DNA of 64,000 nt, from NCBI GenBank assembly GCA_016281535.1, contig JAEEIT010000086.1:1-64000 (forward strand), in the 5' to 3' direction. The DNA comes from Clostridia bacterium. Lineage in GTDB: Bacteria > Bacillota > Clostridia > Saccharofermentanales > Saccharofermentanaceae. This document shows positions 35,006-43,840 of the stretch, piece by piece (position 1 is the first letter of the stretch; every line of letters starts with the position of its first letter). The position numbers and the translations under genes are program-made. The notes beneath the pieces were generated by a model. It saw only the letters and a list, made by a program, of their open reading frames with translations. It had not been told where the DNA came from and made no database searches.

Positions 35006-35037
35006 CATTGAGACTTTCGATAAATACGGAGGAAGAA

Positions 35038-36237
35038 ATGGCTAAGATTCAGATGAAAACGCCTCTTGTTGAGATGGATGGCGATGAAATGACCAGAATA
35101 ATCTGGAAGCAGATCAAGGAGATCGTAATCGAACCTTTCGTTGACCTGAAGACTGAGTATTTCGACCTGGGACTGCCTCATAGGGATGAGACAAATGATC
35201 AGGTAACGGTTGATGCCGCGAATCGTGCTGCGGAATTGGGTGTGGCCGTTAAATGTGCGACCATTACACCGAATGCACAGAGAATGGATGAATATAATCT
35301 GAAACAGATGTGGAAGAGCCCGAATGGCACGATCCGTGCGATCCTTGATGGTACGGTTTTCCGTGCGCCGATTCTCGTAAAGGGGATCAGTCCATTCGTG
35401 TCTTGCTGGAAGAGCCCGATCACTTTAGCCCGTCATGCATATGGCGATGTATATCGTGATGTTGAGATGTATGTTTCCGGTAAGGCTACGGCGGAAATCG
35501 TCGTGACATATGAAGATGGTCATATCGAAAAGAAGAAGATTCATGATTTTCAGGGTCCCGGTGTGATAGAAGGCATGCATAACCTGGATGCTTCGATTGA
35601 GGCGTTTGCCCGTTCTTGCTTCATGTATGCACTTGATGTAAAGCAGGATCTTTGGTTTGCAACCAAAGATACGATTTCTAAGGTATATGATCATCGTTTT
35701 AAGGATATTTTCCAGGAAATCTTTGATAAAGAGTTCAAATCCCGGTTTGAAGAGGCGGGGATCACATATTTTTACACGCTGATCGATGATGCAGTAGCCC
35801 GGGTCATGCGTTCCGAGGGCGGAATGGTATGGGCTTGCAAGAATTATGACGGAGACGTGATGTCGGATATGGTAGCATCGGCCTGCGGAAGCCTTGCCAT
35901 GATGACCTCTGTTCTTGTGTCTCCTTCCGGAAAATATGAGTATGAGGCGGCACACGGCACGGTCACGCGCCACTATTACCGTTATCTGAAGGGCGAATCC
36001 ACTTCGACCAATCCGATGGCGACTCTTTTCGCTTGGACGGGCGCTCTTAGAAAAAGAGGCCAGTTAGATGGTCTGGATGATCTTGTTGATTTTGCGGACC
36101 GCCTCGAGAAGGCATCCATTGAGACGATTGAAGAAGGTACGATTACCGGAGATCTTAACAGTCTTATGGATCATCCGAATAAGAAGGTAGTTAACACTGA
36201 AGAATTCTTAAAAGCTATTGCGGCGAAAATGATTTGA
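35038..36237 (+). CDS. icd: NADP-dependent isocitrate dehydrogenase (eukaryote-like homodimer type)
   Basis: This enzyme makes 2-oxoglutarate and NADPH from isocitrate, feeding glutamate synthesis. The 399 residues begin [17 protein letters not shown], and show [15 protein letters not shown], the substrate segment [19 protein letters not shown], the metal site [30 protein letters not shown] region, and [14 protein letters not shown]. These belong to the type found in eukaryotes and many Bacteroidetes/Clostridia, not the E. coli Icd type. Start ATG 35038 has CGGAGGAAG upstream and its own promoter. The SEC-C gene follows 29 bases later. Confidence 0.94.
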   Translation: MAKIQMKTPLVEMDGDEMTRIIWKQIKEIVIEPFVDLKTEYFDLGLPHRDETNDQVTVDAANRAAELGVAVKCATITPNAQRMDEYNLKQMWKSPNGTIRAILDGTVFRAPILVKGISPFVSCWKSPITLARHAYGDVYRDVEMYVSGKATAEIVVTYEDGHIEKKKIHDFQGPGVIEGMHNLDASIEAFARSCFMYALDVKQDLWFATKDTISKVYDHRFKDIFQEIFDKEFKSRFEEAGITYFYTLIDDAVARVMRSEGGMVWACKNYDGDVMSDMVASACGSLAMMTSVLVSPSGKYEYEAAHGTVTRHYYRYLKGESTSTNPMATLFAWTGALRKRGQLDGLDDLVDFADRLEKASIETIEEGTITGDLNSLMDHPNKKVVNTEEFLKAIAAKMI

Positions 36238-36266
36238 CAATGATTTAATTAGGAGGAAACACCACT

Positions 36267-36788
36267 ATGAGCTATTTTGAAGATTGGACGAAACATTCTG
36301 AAACTGTAGAAAATGAGGCCGATTATAAGGCATATATCTCTAAGTATTATGAACTTGAGAAGAATGCATATGACGCTATCCTCAGTAAGTATCCTGACAA
36401 TGAGGACCTTCTGAGCGGCAAGGCTGTTGAACTGGCCGAGAAACTGGGATTCGGAAAAGAGGATATGGAGATCTTCGTTGGTTTCCTCGAGGGTATTCAT
36501 ACAAGCCTTACTGAAGAAATTGATTATAAAGAAGTTACAGATGACTCTGAAATCGTTCTGAAGATCGATTATGAAAAGCTTTATTACAATATGCGTGATG
36601 CTAAAGCGGAATGGCTCTATACTCTGAAGAGCTGGAAGAATGTCCTGTCTGACGAGAAGATCCAGGAGATTACGAAGAAATATCGTGAGGATAATATTGT
36701 TCATGTCGAAAAGATCGGCAGAAATGATCCTTGCCCGTGCGGTAGTGGCAAAAAGTATAAGAAGTGCTGTGGCAAGAAGGAAGCCTAA
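36267..36788 (+). CDS. SEC-C motif protein
   Basis: This 173-residue protein is mainly helical and acidic, and ends in a complete SEC-C zinc motif with [13 protein letters not shown] (about 156-168). The same motif ends SecA at 49.9 kb, where it binds SecB or ribosomes. The first 145 residues do not match a family I know. The DNA for the two SEC-C segments is also strikingly similar. Start ATG 36267 has AGGAGG upstream, and it probably shares the icd transcript. A role at the ribosome or translocon is possible but only by motif. Confidence 0.75.
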   Translation: MSYFEDWTKHSETVENEADYKAYISKYYELEKNAYDAILSKYPDNEDLLSGKAVELAEKLGFGKEDMEIFVGFLEGIHTSLTEEIDYKEVTDDSEIVLKIDYEKLYYNMRDAKAEWLYTLKSWKNVLSDEKIQEITKKYREDNIVHVEKIGRNDPCPCGSGKKYKKCCGKKEA

Positions 36789-36829
36789 GTTACTTTTCTT
36801 TACAATTGAATCGTTGATTTTTTGATATT

Positions 36830-36953
36830 GGACTTTTAAAGAGTCCGTAATGATATCGGGTTTACTGACCCGGCTATGAGATGAAATGACATGTATATAC
36901 GTGTTTGTTTGTCTTGTGGCCGGGTTTATTTATTTGTGCCGGAAAGGAGGTGA
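36830..36953 (+). promoter_or_regulatory. Structured leader before radC, possible two-state RNA
   Basis: The 170 bases between the SEC-C gene and radC hold several pairing options. GGACTTT/AGAGTCC (36830-36846) forms a hairpin. ACCCGGC (36868-36874) can pair with upstream CGGGT (36857-36861), or with downstream GCCGGGT (36919-36925), which is followed by TTATTTATTT, or with TGCCGG just before the SD. An ACATGTATATACGTGT quasi-palindrome lies in the loop. The mutually exclusive pairings resemble an attenuator. No known riboswitch is recognised. Confidence 0.35.
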
Positions 36954-36958
36954 GAATA

Positions 36959-37663
36959 ATGAAAATCTGTGAATTAAACCCATCCGTTCGACCGTATGAG
37001 AGACTGGAACAGTTTGGTGCGTCCGCTTTATCTGATGAAGAATTACTGGCTATTGTGATTCGTACCGGAACAAAAGGGAAATCATCCAAGGAAATCGCAT
37101 CCCAGCTGCTGTCTTCCCAGTGCTTGTCGAGTGGATTGTCCGGATTTCATAAGATGGAAGTGGCTGAAATCGCGAAATTTGAAGGCGTTGGCAGAGTCAA
37201 AGCGATTATGATCAAGGCGTGTTTGGAGCTTGGAAGAAGAAGTGTAATGACTTCCGACAAAGAAGTTCTACGTTTCTTATGCTGCGACGATTCTATACGT
37301 TTCTTCCAGGAAAAGATGAGTTTTCTGGAGTCAGAGGAGGTACAGGCTGTCTATCTCGACTGGCAGAAAAAGATGATTCTTCACAAAACGATTTGCAAAG
37401 GCGGTGTCAATTGCGTCGATTTTTCTATTAGTGAAGTATTCCGGACGGCTGTACGAGTCAATGCCAAGGGACTGATACTGGCACATAATCATCCGGGTGG
37501 AAGCCTGGAAGCCAGTCGCGAAGATATCGCCATTACGAATACACTTGTGACGAGCGGATGTTTGCTTGGTATAGATGTTTTAGATCACATTATTGTGGTC
37601 GATGGAGATGCTATCAGCATGTTAAAACTAGGATTAATGGAGGAAAAGCAAGATGGTGACTGA
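36959..37663 (+). CDS. radC: RadC family protein (JAB/MPN domain)
   Basis: This 234-residue RadC has an N-terminal HhH-type part (LSDEELLAIVIRTGTKGKSS and KFEGVGRVKAIMIKA) and a C-terminal JAB metal domain with the His motif in LILAHNHPGGSLEASREDI; the usual HNHPSG is HNHPGG here. The family was once linked to repair and is induced in competence in some species; its biochemical role is not settled. Start ATG 36959 has a perfect AAGGAGGTGA. The 3' end overlaps the next gene by 11 bases. The leader is unusually structured. Confidence 0.93.
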   Translation: MKICELNPSVRPYERLEQFGASALSDEELLAIVIRTGTKGKSSKEIASQLLSSQCLSSGLSGFHKMEVAEIAKFEGVGRVKAIMIKACLELGRRSVMTSDKEVLRFLCCDDSIRFFQEKMSFLESEEVQAVYLDWQKKMILHKTICKGGVNCVDFSISEVFRTAVRVNAKGLILAHNHPGGSLEASREDIAITNTLVTSGCLLGIDVLDHIIVVDGDAISMLKLGLMEEKQDGD

Positions 37664-38594
37664 AAGAAAAATCACACCGGAGAGACTTACATTTAAAGAT
37701 TTTATGGCTGCGTTCCGTGCTCAGTACAGATATGGGTACCCTCAGTTTTATGATAAGTATTCGATAACAGAGCAGATGGTTCGTAAGAATAACAAAGAAC
37801 TTCATGGATTGATCATCCGTACACCGGGGAACCGAATTGCGCCGGTGTTCTACTATGAGGATTTCTATAAGGCGTATAAGAAGGGTACAACGATCGATGA
37901 ATGTGTCAAGCAGATCGTCAGCTTTGTGGAAAGAAAGAGTGTGCCCGGAAACGATTTCGGTGAGAAACTCACGCATTGGGAAAGTAATTGCGATAAACTG
38001 ATTCTGAAGATGATCAATTATAAGAATAACCGGAATCTGTTAATGAACACACCGTTCCGATTTTTCGGTGATATGGCTGTGATCGTACAGATTTACATGA
38101 ACGATCCCGTTATCGGGAAAGGAGCGATCACTGTCGACAATGAGCTCATGAGAATATGGTCGGTTAGCCGTAGTACGTTATTTGACCGCGCGATCGAGAA
38201 TATGAAGCAGTATCATGTGAAAATGGTGGATCTCATGGAGATCTCTCTTGTCGAAGAGGAGTATGATTCCGATGCCCCCAGAATATTCGTTGTATCTTAT
38301 GATGCGGATTTTCATGGCGCTTCGGTTATGCTGCAGACTGACATTCTCCTGGACTTTGCCAGAAATAGAGACATGGATTTCTATGTCATGCCGGTTTCGA
38401 CTCATGAGATACTTCTGATCGAGCGACGTGAAGAGATGGAGAATGAAGTGATCCTTGAAATGCTGAAATCGATCAATTCCGACGAAAGATTAGTCGACAA
38501 TATGCTTTCGGAAGAGGTTTACAGACTGGATAGACAGGATGATCGGATTCGCTCCCTTTACAGTAATGAAGAAGTGATAATGGCCGACAACTGA
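37653..38594 (+). CDS. DUF5688-like protein
   Basis: This 313-residue soluble protein resembles the Clostridia family DUF5688, known in Lachnospiraceae. The family-like features are the TPGNRIAPVFYYEDFYKAYKKG segment near residues 57-78, a long mixed helical part, and the IYMNDP / VYVMP-type strands. No catalytic motif is visible, nor a signal or membrane segment. The function is unknown. It overlaps radC by 11 bases with GGAGG at 37639-37643, so the two are translated together. The family call is from memory of the pattern and needs a profile search. Confidence 0.6.
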   Translation: MVTERKITPERLTFKDFMAAFRAQYRYGYPQFYDKYSITEQMVRKNNKELHGLIIRTPGNRIAPVFYYEDFYKAYKKGTTIDECVKQIVSFVERKSVPGNDFGEKLTHWESNCDKLILKMINYKNNRNLLMNTPFRFFGDMAVIVQIYMNDPVIGKGAITVDNELMRIWSVSRSTLFDRAIENMKQYHVKMVDLMEISLVEEEYDSDAPRIFVVSYDADFHGASVMLQTDILLDFARNRDMDFYVMPVSTHEILLIERREEMENEVILEMLKSINSDERLVDNMLSEEVYRLDRQDDRIRSLYSNEEVIMADN

Positions 38595-38640
38595 CAAAAT
38601 CGTCACTTTACATGATCTGCATTTAGCTTTCTCCAAATTG

Positions 38641-38649
38641 TGGTATACT
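38641..38649 (+). promoter_or_regulatory. Extended -10 promoter of mreC operon
   Basis: TGG precedes TATACT (38644-38649), giving an extended -10 element. A weak -35 (TTTAGC, 38622-38627) lies 16 bp upstream. mreC starts 31 bp downstream. Confidence 0.65.
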
Positions 38650-38680
38650 TTTATGAAGAATTATAAAGGGAGAGAATGCA

Positions 38681-39673
38681 TTGCGGAGCTTATTCAAAAA
38701 CAGAGTGTTTATTCTTGTACTGTCCACACTGCTGATCATTGCAGTTATCGCGATCAGTGCCATGCCGGGTAGTCCTTTATCATTTGTGACGAAGCCTCTC
38801 TCAGTAGTGATTGACCCGGTACAGTCTGTTTTTCGTAGTATCGGTACAAAAATATCGGATTTCTACTCCGCCATTGCGGAAGGAATGGAGATCCGAAAAG
38901 AGAATGAAGAGCTCCGAGCCGAGATAGCTGAACTTGAGTATAAAGTGCAACAGGGCGAAGAGGCCAGAATCCGTTGGGAAGAACTGAAGAGTGCCTTTTC
39001 TATCCAGGATTCCTTTGAAAACTATCACATTCACGGCGCTTCTATTCTCACCAGAGAATCAGATGAGTGGTTCAGTGTGATCCGTATAAACGTAGGAACC
39101 AGTGATGGAATCGATTCGACTACAGGTTCTTATGCGGTTGTGGATGCCCGTATGAACCTGGTTGGAAGGGTGATGTCCACGGATATCGATTCTTCTAAGA
39201 TCCTGCCTATATTACATGAAGGGTTTACTGTAAGCGCGAAAGTGAACGAAGTCAATGGAGCAGTAGTTCTTGTGACCGGTGATATTACATTGAAAAATGA
39301 CGGTTTGTGTGTGGTCACAAGAATTCCTTCCAACATAGTCCTGGAAGTCGGTGTTGAACTGGTTACAAGTGGCGAGGGTGGTCTTTTCCCGGCGGGTATT
39401 CCGATTGGCACGATCGAAAGTTTTGATAATTCTGATCCGGATAATCTGAAGGCGACTTTACGCCCGTACGTGTCTATTGCCAGCATTAAGGATGTATTTA
39501 TTATGGTGCCGAATACTGAAGAGGAGAATGGTTCGGTTCCTGCAACGGAAAAGATACCGGGTATTACCAACGAATCTGCCGACTCGGCTGAAGAGACCCC
39601 TTCAGATCAATCGACAGCTTCGGAACCGCCTAAAGATTCCGATGAGTCTTTGACTTCGGAAGGTGAAGTATGA
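38681..39673 (+). CDS. mreC: Rod shape-determining protein MreC
   Basis: MreC organises the elongation complex outside the membrane with MreD, RodA and PBP2. The 330 residues have one N-terminal membrane helix (about 8-28), a coiled coil (about 65-105, with RKENEELRAEIAELEYKVQQ), two beta-barrel halves, and a low-complexity acidic tail from about 280. The start is TTG 38681 with AAAGGGAG seven to eight bases upstream; the nearby ATG 38676 is out of frame. mreD overlaps by four bases. mreB is not upstream; radC and DUF5688 are. Confidence 0.93.
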   Translation: MRSLFKNRVFILVLSTLLIIAVIAISAMPGSPLSFVTKPLSVVIDPVQSVFRSIGTKISDFYSAIAEGMEIRKENEELRAEIAELEYKVQQGEEARIRWEELKSAFSIQDSFENYHIHGASILTRESDEWFSVIRINVGTSDGIDSTTGSYAVVDARMNLVGRVMSTDIDSSKILPILHEGFTVSAKVNEVNGAVVLVTGDITLKNDGLCVVTRIPSNIVLEVGVELVTSGEGGLFPAGIPIGTIESFDNSDPDNLKATLRPYVSIASIKDVFIMVPNTEEENGSVPATEKIPGITNESADSAEETPSDQSTASEPPKDSDESLTSEGEV

Positions 39674-40287
39674 GTAAGCAGGAAAGAGTACGTCAGATAC
39701 TTCTGTACGCCGTGTATATTACGGGGGCTTGCTGTATGCAGGTTACTTTTTCTCAAGTTTTCCGGCTGCTTGGACATACCTGTGACCTGATGCTGGTTTT
39801 GGTGGTTTTGTGCGGCTACTTATTCGGAACGAAAGACGGCATAGCTGTTGGAGCAATCGTGGGTGTTTTCCGAGATTATTTTTCCGGTCCGGTTCTTACC
39901 GGCTTGGATCAGAAACCTGTGGCAGTTCTTGGGGTAGGCCTTCTTGCATTCATGTATATAGGCATTCTGTCATCACTGCTCTTCCGTAAACGATTCAGAA
40001 GAAAGTATTCCCTTGGCATTCTTCAGGTTGTGATCATTTCGTTGATTTATTACTCACTGGGACATATTGTCTCTTTTGTCTATTTGTCCATGTCCGGGAA
40101 TCTTGTTTCGTATTATTCCTTACGGTATATTGCTTTCTCGAGCATAGTGCCGCAGATAATTGTCAATGTACTGGCGAGTTTGCCGATTCTTTTCCTGCTT
40201 CGTTTCGCAGGCCCATACAAAAAGGGTGTACGATCCGGTCTGGTTGACGGGTACAGTGTGGAGGACAGAAAATGGCAAAGCATTTGA
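39670..40287 (+). CDS. mreD: Rod shape-determining protein MreD
   Basis: MreD is the integral membrane partner of MreC in the elongasome. The 205 residues are mostly hydrophobic, with about five helices, and include the family's central GYLFGTKDGIAVGAIVGVFRDYFSG segment. The ATG overlaps the mreC stop (ATGA). The sequence family is poorly conserved, so the call rests on both hydropathy and the mreC-mreD-PBP2 order. Confidence 0.88.
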   Translation: MSKQERVRQILLYAVYITGACCMQVTFSQVFRLLGHTCDLMLVLVVLCGYLFGTKDGIAVGAIVGVFRDYFSGPVLTGLDQKPVAVLGVGLLAFMYIGILSSLLFRKRFRRKYSLGILQVVIISLIYYSLGHIVSFVYLSMSGNLVSYYSLRYIAFSSIVPQIIVNVLASLPILFLLRFAGPYKKGVRSGLVDGYSVEDRKWQSI

Positions 40288-42620
40288 ATGATGAGAATCT
40301 GTATGTTTTTGATGAGGATCATGTCTCCTCCAATATCAGGCCGAAAAGCGGAGATATGATGCAGCGTCTGCTGGATTTCTTGACGAGCCGGTATTTTGTT
40401 CTGGGCCTTCTTTTCAGCATTTTCGGGCTGTTGATCCTGATTAAGACCGTTTCTCTTCAGTTTTCTGATGCTTCAAAGAAGATTTCGGCAAGTTCGGTTG
40501 GTGTATCGCATCAGTATCTTGTACCTGCGCCACGTGGAGACATTTTAGACCGTAACGGACGTGTCATTGCTACAAGTCAGGAGATAAATGTTCTTATGCT
40601 GGCCAATTCCGGCCTGGACGATGAGCATCTGAATAGTATGTGCCTGGAATTGTCCTATCTCCTGGACCAATACAACTGTGTTCCGGTTGCCGATCTAGAC
40701 GATTATTTCTCTGTGAATCCATATGAGTTCCTGAAATCAGATGAAGAAATCGCACTGTGGCAGACTAACAGGAATCTGTTTGCACTGAAAGAACCGAATC
40801 CGAATACGGTCGTTACATACAAGGATGATTATGTTAAGACTGATCCGAAGATCTTTTTCCTCTATTTGCGCCGTAAGTTCGGAATTGATGAGAACTATAA
40901 CGAAGAGGAAGCCTATCGTATCATTCGTATGAGATATCAGATCTTCACGGATAACTGGTCTTTCCAGACCGGAACGCCTGTTTTGATTGCGAAAGATGTT
41001 CCGGAAGAACTGATACGATATCTCCTTGAACAGAATTACCGCTACATGGGGATCATTGCGAATAAGGAATACCGCCGTGTGTATACGCCTCTGGCGAAGG
41101 TGTCTTCGCATGTTATTGGGTATATTGGTAAGATTTCACAGAGCCGTCTTACAGAACTGGCGCCGGTCGGTTATCTCGGATCCGATATGGTAGGCCAAGG
41201 TGGTGTCGAGGCGCAGATGGAACGTTATTTGCATGGTCAATACGGAGAAAAGCCATATAATATCTGGTCTACCGATGAAGATCAAGGCATCTTCTATGAC
41301 GGAAATATCGGAATCGATCCTGTGCCCGGGGCTACCGTTCATCTGACGATCGATACGAATCTTCAGCAAGTCGGAATCAACGCTATCAAAGATTATATTG
41401 CTGCGGCGGTTAAAGAAGAAGAATTGAAGCAGACGGGTTATAAGACCGCTTCTGCAGGTTCTTTCGTTGTAATGAATGTAAATACCGGTGAAGTCCTTGC
41501 AATGGGGTCCTATCCGGACTTCGATCCCAATGACTTCGTTCTTTCTATGGAGGGTGACGCACAGGCAAAAGCCCAGGTAAAATATTATCTTGGAATCGAT
41601 GAATATCAGGATATTACCGCTGTAGACATGCCTCTTTGGAACCGGGCGATCATGTCCATGTACCCGCCGGGATCAACTTTTAAGATGGTTACGGCTCTTG
41701 CCGCCCTCGATTGCGGTCGAATCACCCCGCAGAACAGCGAAGTTCGCTGCGTAAGCCCTACCGATTTCGGCGGCATGCCTTGGAAGTGTCTGGAAATGCC
41801 GGAAACAGGACATGGTCTATTAGATCTGACTTCAGGTCTTGCCACGTCTTGCAATATTTATTTTGCAACATTGGGCGTAGATACGACGATCAACGAAATC
41901 GATCGTATCGGTGCAGCGCTTGGTCTTGGTGAATTGACCGGGATCGATCTTCCTGGTGAAATCCCCGGTATCCGGGCCAATCGTGCCAATAAACGTCTAT
42001 TACGTCAGTATGTTACGGATGAGGACCAGGATTGGCACGTTGCTGATACAGCTCAGGCGGCGATCGGTCAGTTCGATAACTGTTTTACCGTTATCCAGTT
42101 GGCCCGTTATACGGCAGCTCTTGCTACCAATACGCTTGTTACACCACATGTTATCGACAAGGTAGTGGCGGAGGACGGCTCTATTCTTTATGAAGGCTCG
42201 AAAGAAGCGATTCCCTGCGGATTCGATCAGAGTTATCTCGATGCGATTCACGAGGGAATGAAGGCTGTTGTTACAAGTGAACAGGGCACGGCGCATGGTC
42301 GTCTGAATGATCTTCCGATTCGAGTCGCATGTAAGACGGGAACGGCCGAAACAGGATTCGAGGAGATCAAGAAAGAGTATTCAAATGGACTCTTTGTGTG
42401 TTATGCACCTGCAGACGACCCTGAAATCTGCATCGCTCTCTGTATTGAGAAAGGTGAGTGGGGTTCTTATACGAGTGATATCGCGAAGAAGCTTCTCCTT
42501 GCCTATTTTGATCTGCCGGATCCGAAAGAAGACGCTCCGGTCCAGACTGCTCCTCCACTTGGAGATGTGCCTACACCGACACCTGTGCCTATAGAGACGG
42601 AAGAGATCAATGAAGAATAA
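40272..42620 (+). CDS. mrdA: Penicillin-binding protein 2 (elongation-specific transpeptidase)
   Basis: This class B PBP cross-links peptidoglycan during elongation. The 782 residues have a cytosolic tail, one membrane helix (about 41-61), the dimerisation domain starting PAPRGDILDRNGRVIA, and a transpeptidase domain with SxxK in PPGSTFKMV, SxN in TSCNIYF and KTG in ACKTGTAETG. All active-site motifs are intact. A Pro/Thr/Glu-rich tail ends the protein. It overlaps mreD by 16 bases, with GGAGG inside mreD. rodA is not next to it. Confidence 0.94.
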   Translation: MAKHLNDENLYVFDEDHVSSNIRPKSGDMMQRLLDFLTSRYFVLGLLFSIFGLLILIKTVSLQFSDASKKISASSVGVSHQYLVPAPRGDILDRNGRVIATSQEINVLMLANSGLDDEHLNSMCLELSYLLDQYNCVPVADLDDYFSVNPYEFLKSDEEIALWQTNRNLFALKEPNPNTVVTYKDDYVKTDPKIFFLYLRRKFGIDENYNEEEAYRIIRMRYQIFTDNWSFQTGTPVLIAKDVPEELIRYLLEQNYRYMGIIANKEYRRVYTPLAKVSSHVIGYIGKISQSRLTELAPVGYLGSDMVGQGGVEAQMERYLHGQYGEKPYNIWSTDEDQGIFYDGNIGIDPVPGATVHLTIDTNLQQVGINAIKDYIAAAVKEEELKQTGYKTASAGSFVVMNVNTGEVLAMGSYPDFDPNDFVLSMEGDAQAKAQVKYYLGIDEYQDITAVDMPLWNRAIMSMYPPGSTFKMVTALAALDCGRITPQNSEVRCVSPTDFGGMPWKCLEMPETGHGLLDLTSGLATSCNIYFATLGVDTTINEIDRIGAALGLGELTGIDLPGEIPGIRANRANKRLLRQYVTDEDQDWHVADTAQAAIGQFDNCFTVIQLARYTAALATNTLVTPHVIDKVVAEDGSILYEGSKEAIPCGFDQSYLDAIHEGMKAVVTSEQGTAHGRLNDLPIRVACKTGTAETGFEEIKKEYSNGLFVCYAPADDPEICIALCIEKGEWGSYTSDIAKKLLLAYFDLPDPKEDAPVQTAPPLGDVPTPTPVPIETEEINEE

Positions 42621-42651
42621 CGTTTTGTTTATGCAAAATGGTAAATTTTGG

Positions 42652-42680
42652 TTGAAGTATTCTGTAAAAATTAGTAGAAT
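42652..42680 (+). promoter_or_regulatory. Sigma-A promoter of the MgsA-like gene
   Basis: TTGAAG (42652-42657) and TAGAAT (42675-42680) are 17 bp apart. The gene starts 30 bp downstream. Confidence 0.8.
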
Positions 42681-42709
42681 GTATATATACTTGTTTGGAG
42701 GCTGCGAGA

Positions 42710-43111
42710 ATGAAGATCGTAATAATGGCTGATAATCGGAAGAATGAGCTTCTCGTCAATTTCTGTATAGCGTATCGTCAGTTACTCTCTAAACACACGT
42801 TGATTTCTCTTCACAATACCGCAACTCTTCTTGAAACTGCTGCAGATCTTAGTGTCGTCGGCCTGTCAACTGACTATTCGGGCGGTTTTGATCAGCTCGC
42901 TTCCCGTGCCGAGTATAACGAGATCGACTGCGTGATCTATCTTCGTGATACACAGCTTTCGAACTATAATGAGATCAATCCTCTGCTCAAAGCCTGCGAT
43001 TACAATAGTATTCCCTATGCCACCAATCTTGCGAGCGCCGAGATCCTGATCCTTGCGATTGACCGTGGTGATCTTGATTGGCGTGATCTTATCCGCGATT
43101 CGGCATTCTGA
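42710..43111 (+). CDS. Methylglyoxal synthase-like protein, catalytic residues not conserved
   Basis: The 133-residue protein has the overall MgsA fold pattern, most clearly in KIDAV-like EIDCVIYLRD and the C-terminal SIPYATNLASAEILI. Methylglyoxal synthase turns DHAP into methylglyoxal. Compared with E. coli MgsA, the catalytic His19 (AHDH) aligns with Asp8, the phosphate loop TGTTG with LHNTA, the GGDQQ loop (Asp71) with a shifted GGFDQ, and His98/Asp101 with Asn87/Asn90. It is therefore unlikely to be a normal enzyme. Its place after mreC-mreD-PBP2 is where Clostridia often carry mgsA, which supports common descent. The start is ATG 42710 with TTGGAGG eight bases upstream. It has its own promoter. 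Confidence 0.7.
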   Translation: MKIVIMADNRKNELLVNFCIAYRQLLSKHTLISLHNTATLLETAADLSVVGLSTDYSGGFDQLASRAEYNEIDCVIYLRDTQLSNYNEINPLLKACDYNSIPYATNLASAEILILAIDRGDLDWRDLIRDSAF

Positions 43112-43117
43112 TTCTTT

Positions 43118-43759
43118 ATGGAAATCCGCTCTTTCTCTTATGCTGCGCTTGGAGCGAATATGTATGTTCTGTCCATCGGCAATCAGGCCGTTGTGATTGA
43201 TCCTTGCTGTCCCTGGGAAGAAACCGGTTTGCCGATGGATCTTTCTGTGACATCTATATTCTGCACGCACGGTCACTTCGACCACATTGCTGAAGCGGAT
43301 CATCTTGTTTCTTTGTTTTCCTGTCCTCTTTACATTTCGGAAGAAGATAAGAAACTGCTTCCCAGCCCCGAACTCAATCGTTCGAGTACTTTTGGCCTTG
43401 ATATTTCTGTCAGAACATCGCCGATCACCTGGCCGCAGACTATTATGAAGCCACAAGATCTCGGTTTTTCTGATAATGAACCATTTACATTAAGCATTAT
43501 TCCGACGCCCGGTCATACGATGGGATCTGTGTGCTTCCTGTTTGATTTTGGTGATCAGGTCGGTAAGCACATGTTTACGGGTGATATGCTCTTTGCAGGG
43601 AGTATCGGACGAACGGATCTGGGCGGTTCGGACGCCCTGATGAAGCAGTCGCTCTTACACTTGAAACAGCTTGATGATACTATTCTTTGCTATCCGGGTC
43701 ACGGAAATAAGACATACCTGGGCAAAGAAAAACTCTATAATCCATATTTCTTTATTTGA
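43118..43759 (+). CDS. Glyoxalase II-like metallo-beta-lactamase fold hydrolase
   Basis: This 213-residue binuclear-zinc hydrolase has all MBL motifs: THGHFDH (near residue 51), PTPGHTMGS (near 126), FTGDMLFAGSIGRTD (near 152) and the final CYPGHG. It is of the YcbL / glyoxalase II-like type. The substrate is not fixed; thioester hydrolysis is usual. It follows the MgsA-like gene by six bases, which could suggest methylglyoxal handling, but that partner seems inactive. The weak or absent RBS suggests coupling. Confidence 0.88.
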   Translation: MEIRSFSYAALGANMYVLSIGNQAVVIDPCCPWEETGLPMDLSVTSIFCTHGHFDHIAEADHLVSLFSCPLYISEEDKKLLPSPELNRSSTFGLDISVRTSPITWPQTIMKPQDLGFSDNEPFTLSIIPTPGHTMGSVCFLFDFGDQVGKHMFTGDMLFAGSIGRTDLGGSDALMKQSLLHLKQLDDTILCYPGHGNKTYLGKEKLYNPYFFI

Positions 43760-43763
43760 CGTT

Positions 43764-43806
43764 CTTTTGTCGAAAATTGTCGAAAAGTTAGACGGGTATG
43801 TACATG
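43764..43806 (+). promoter_or_regulatory. Tandem Spo0A-like boxes plus TGTACATG before the TadE-like cluster
   Basis: Two perfect TGTCGAA boxes (43768-43774 and 43778-43784) start 10 bp apart, one helical turn. TGTACATG (43799-43806) starts 31 bp after the first box, the same spacing as at comEC. The pattern matches tandem 0A boxes known to bind Spo0A dimers. TGTCGA 17 bp before TACATG places the second box exactly over the -35 position. No standard sigma-A -10 is seen between here and the RBS, apart from ATATAT near 43816. Confidence 0.65.
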
Positions 43807-43840
43807 CCTTCCTGATATATTGAAGCAGGAGGTGATTTAT

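Noticed and set aside
42621..42645. Possible terminator after PBP2 (TTTTG/CAAAA)
   Set aside because: Only a 5-bp AT-rich stem without T-run; too weak to call.
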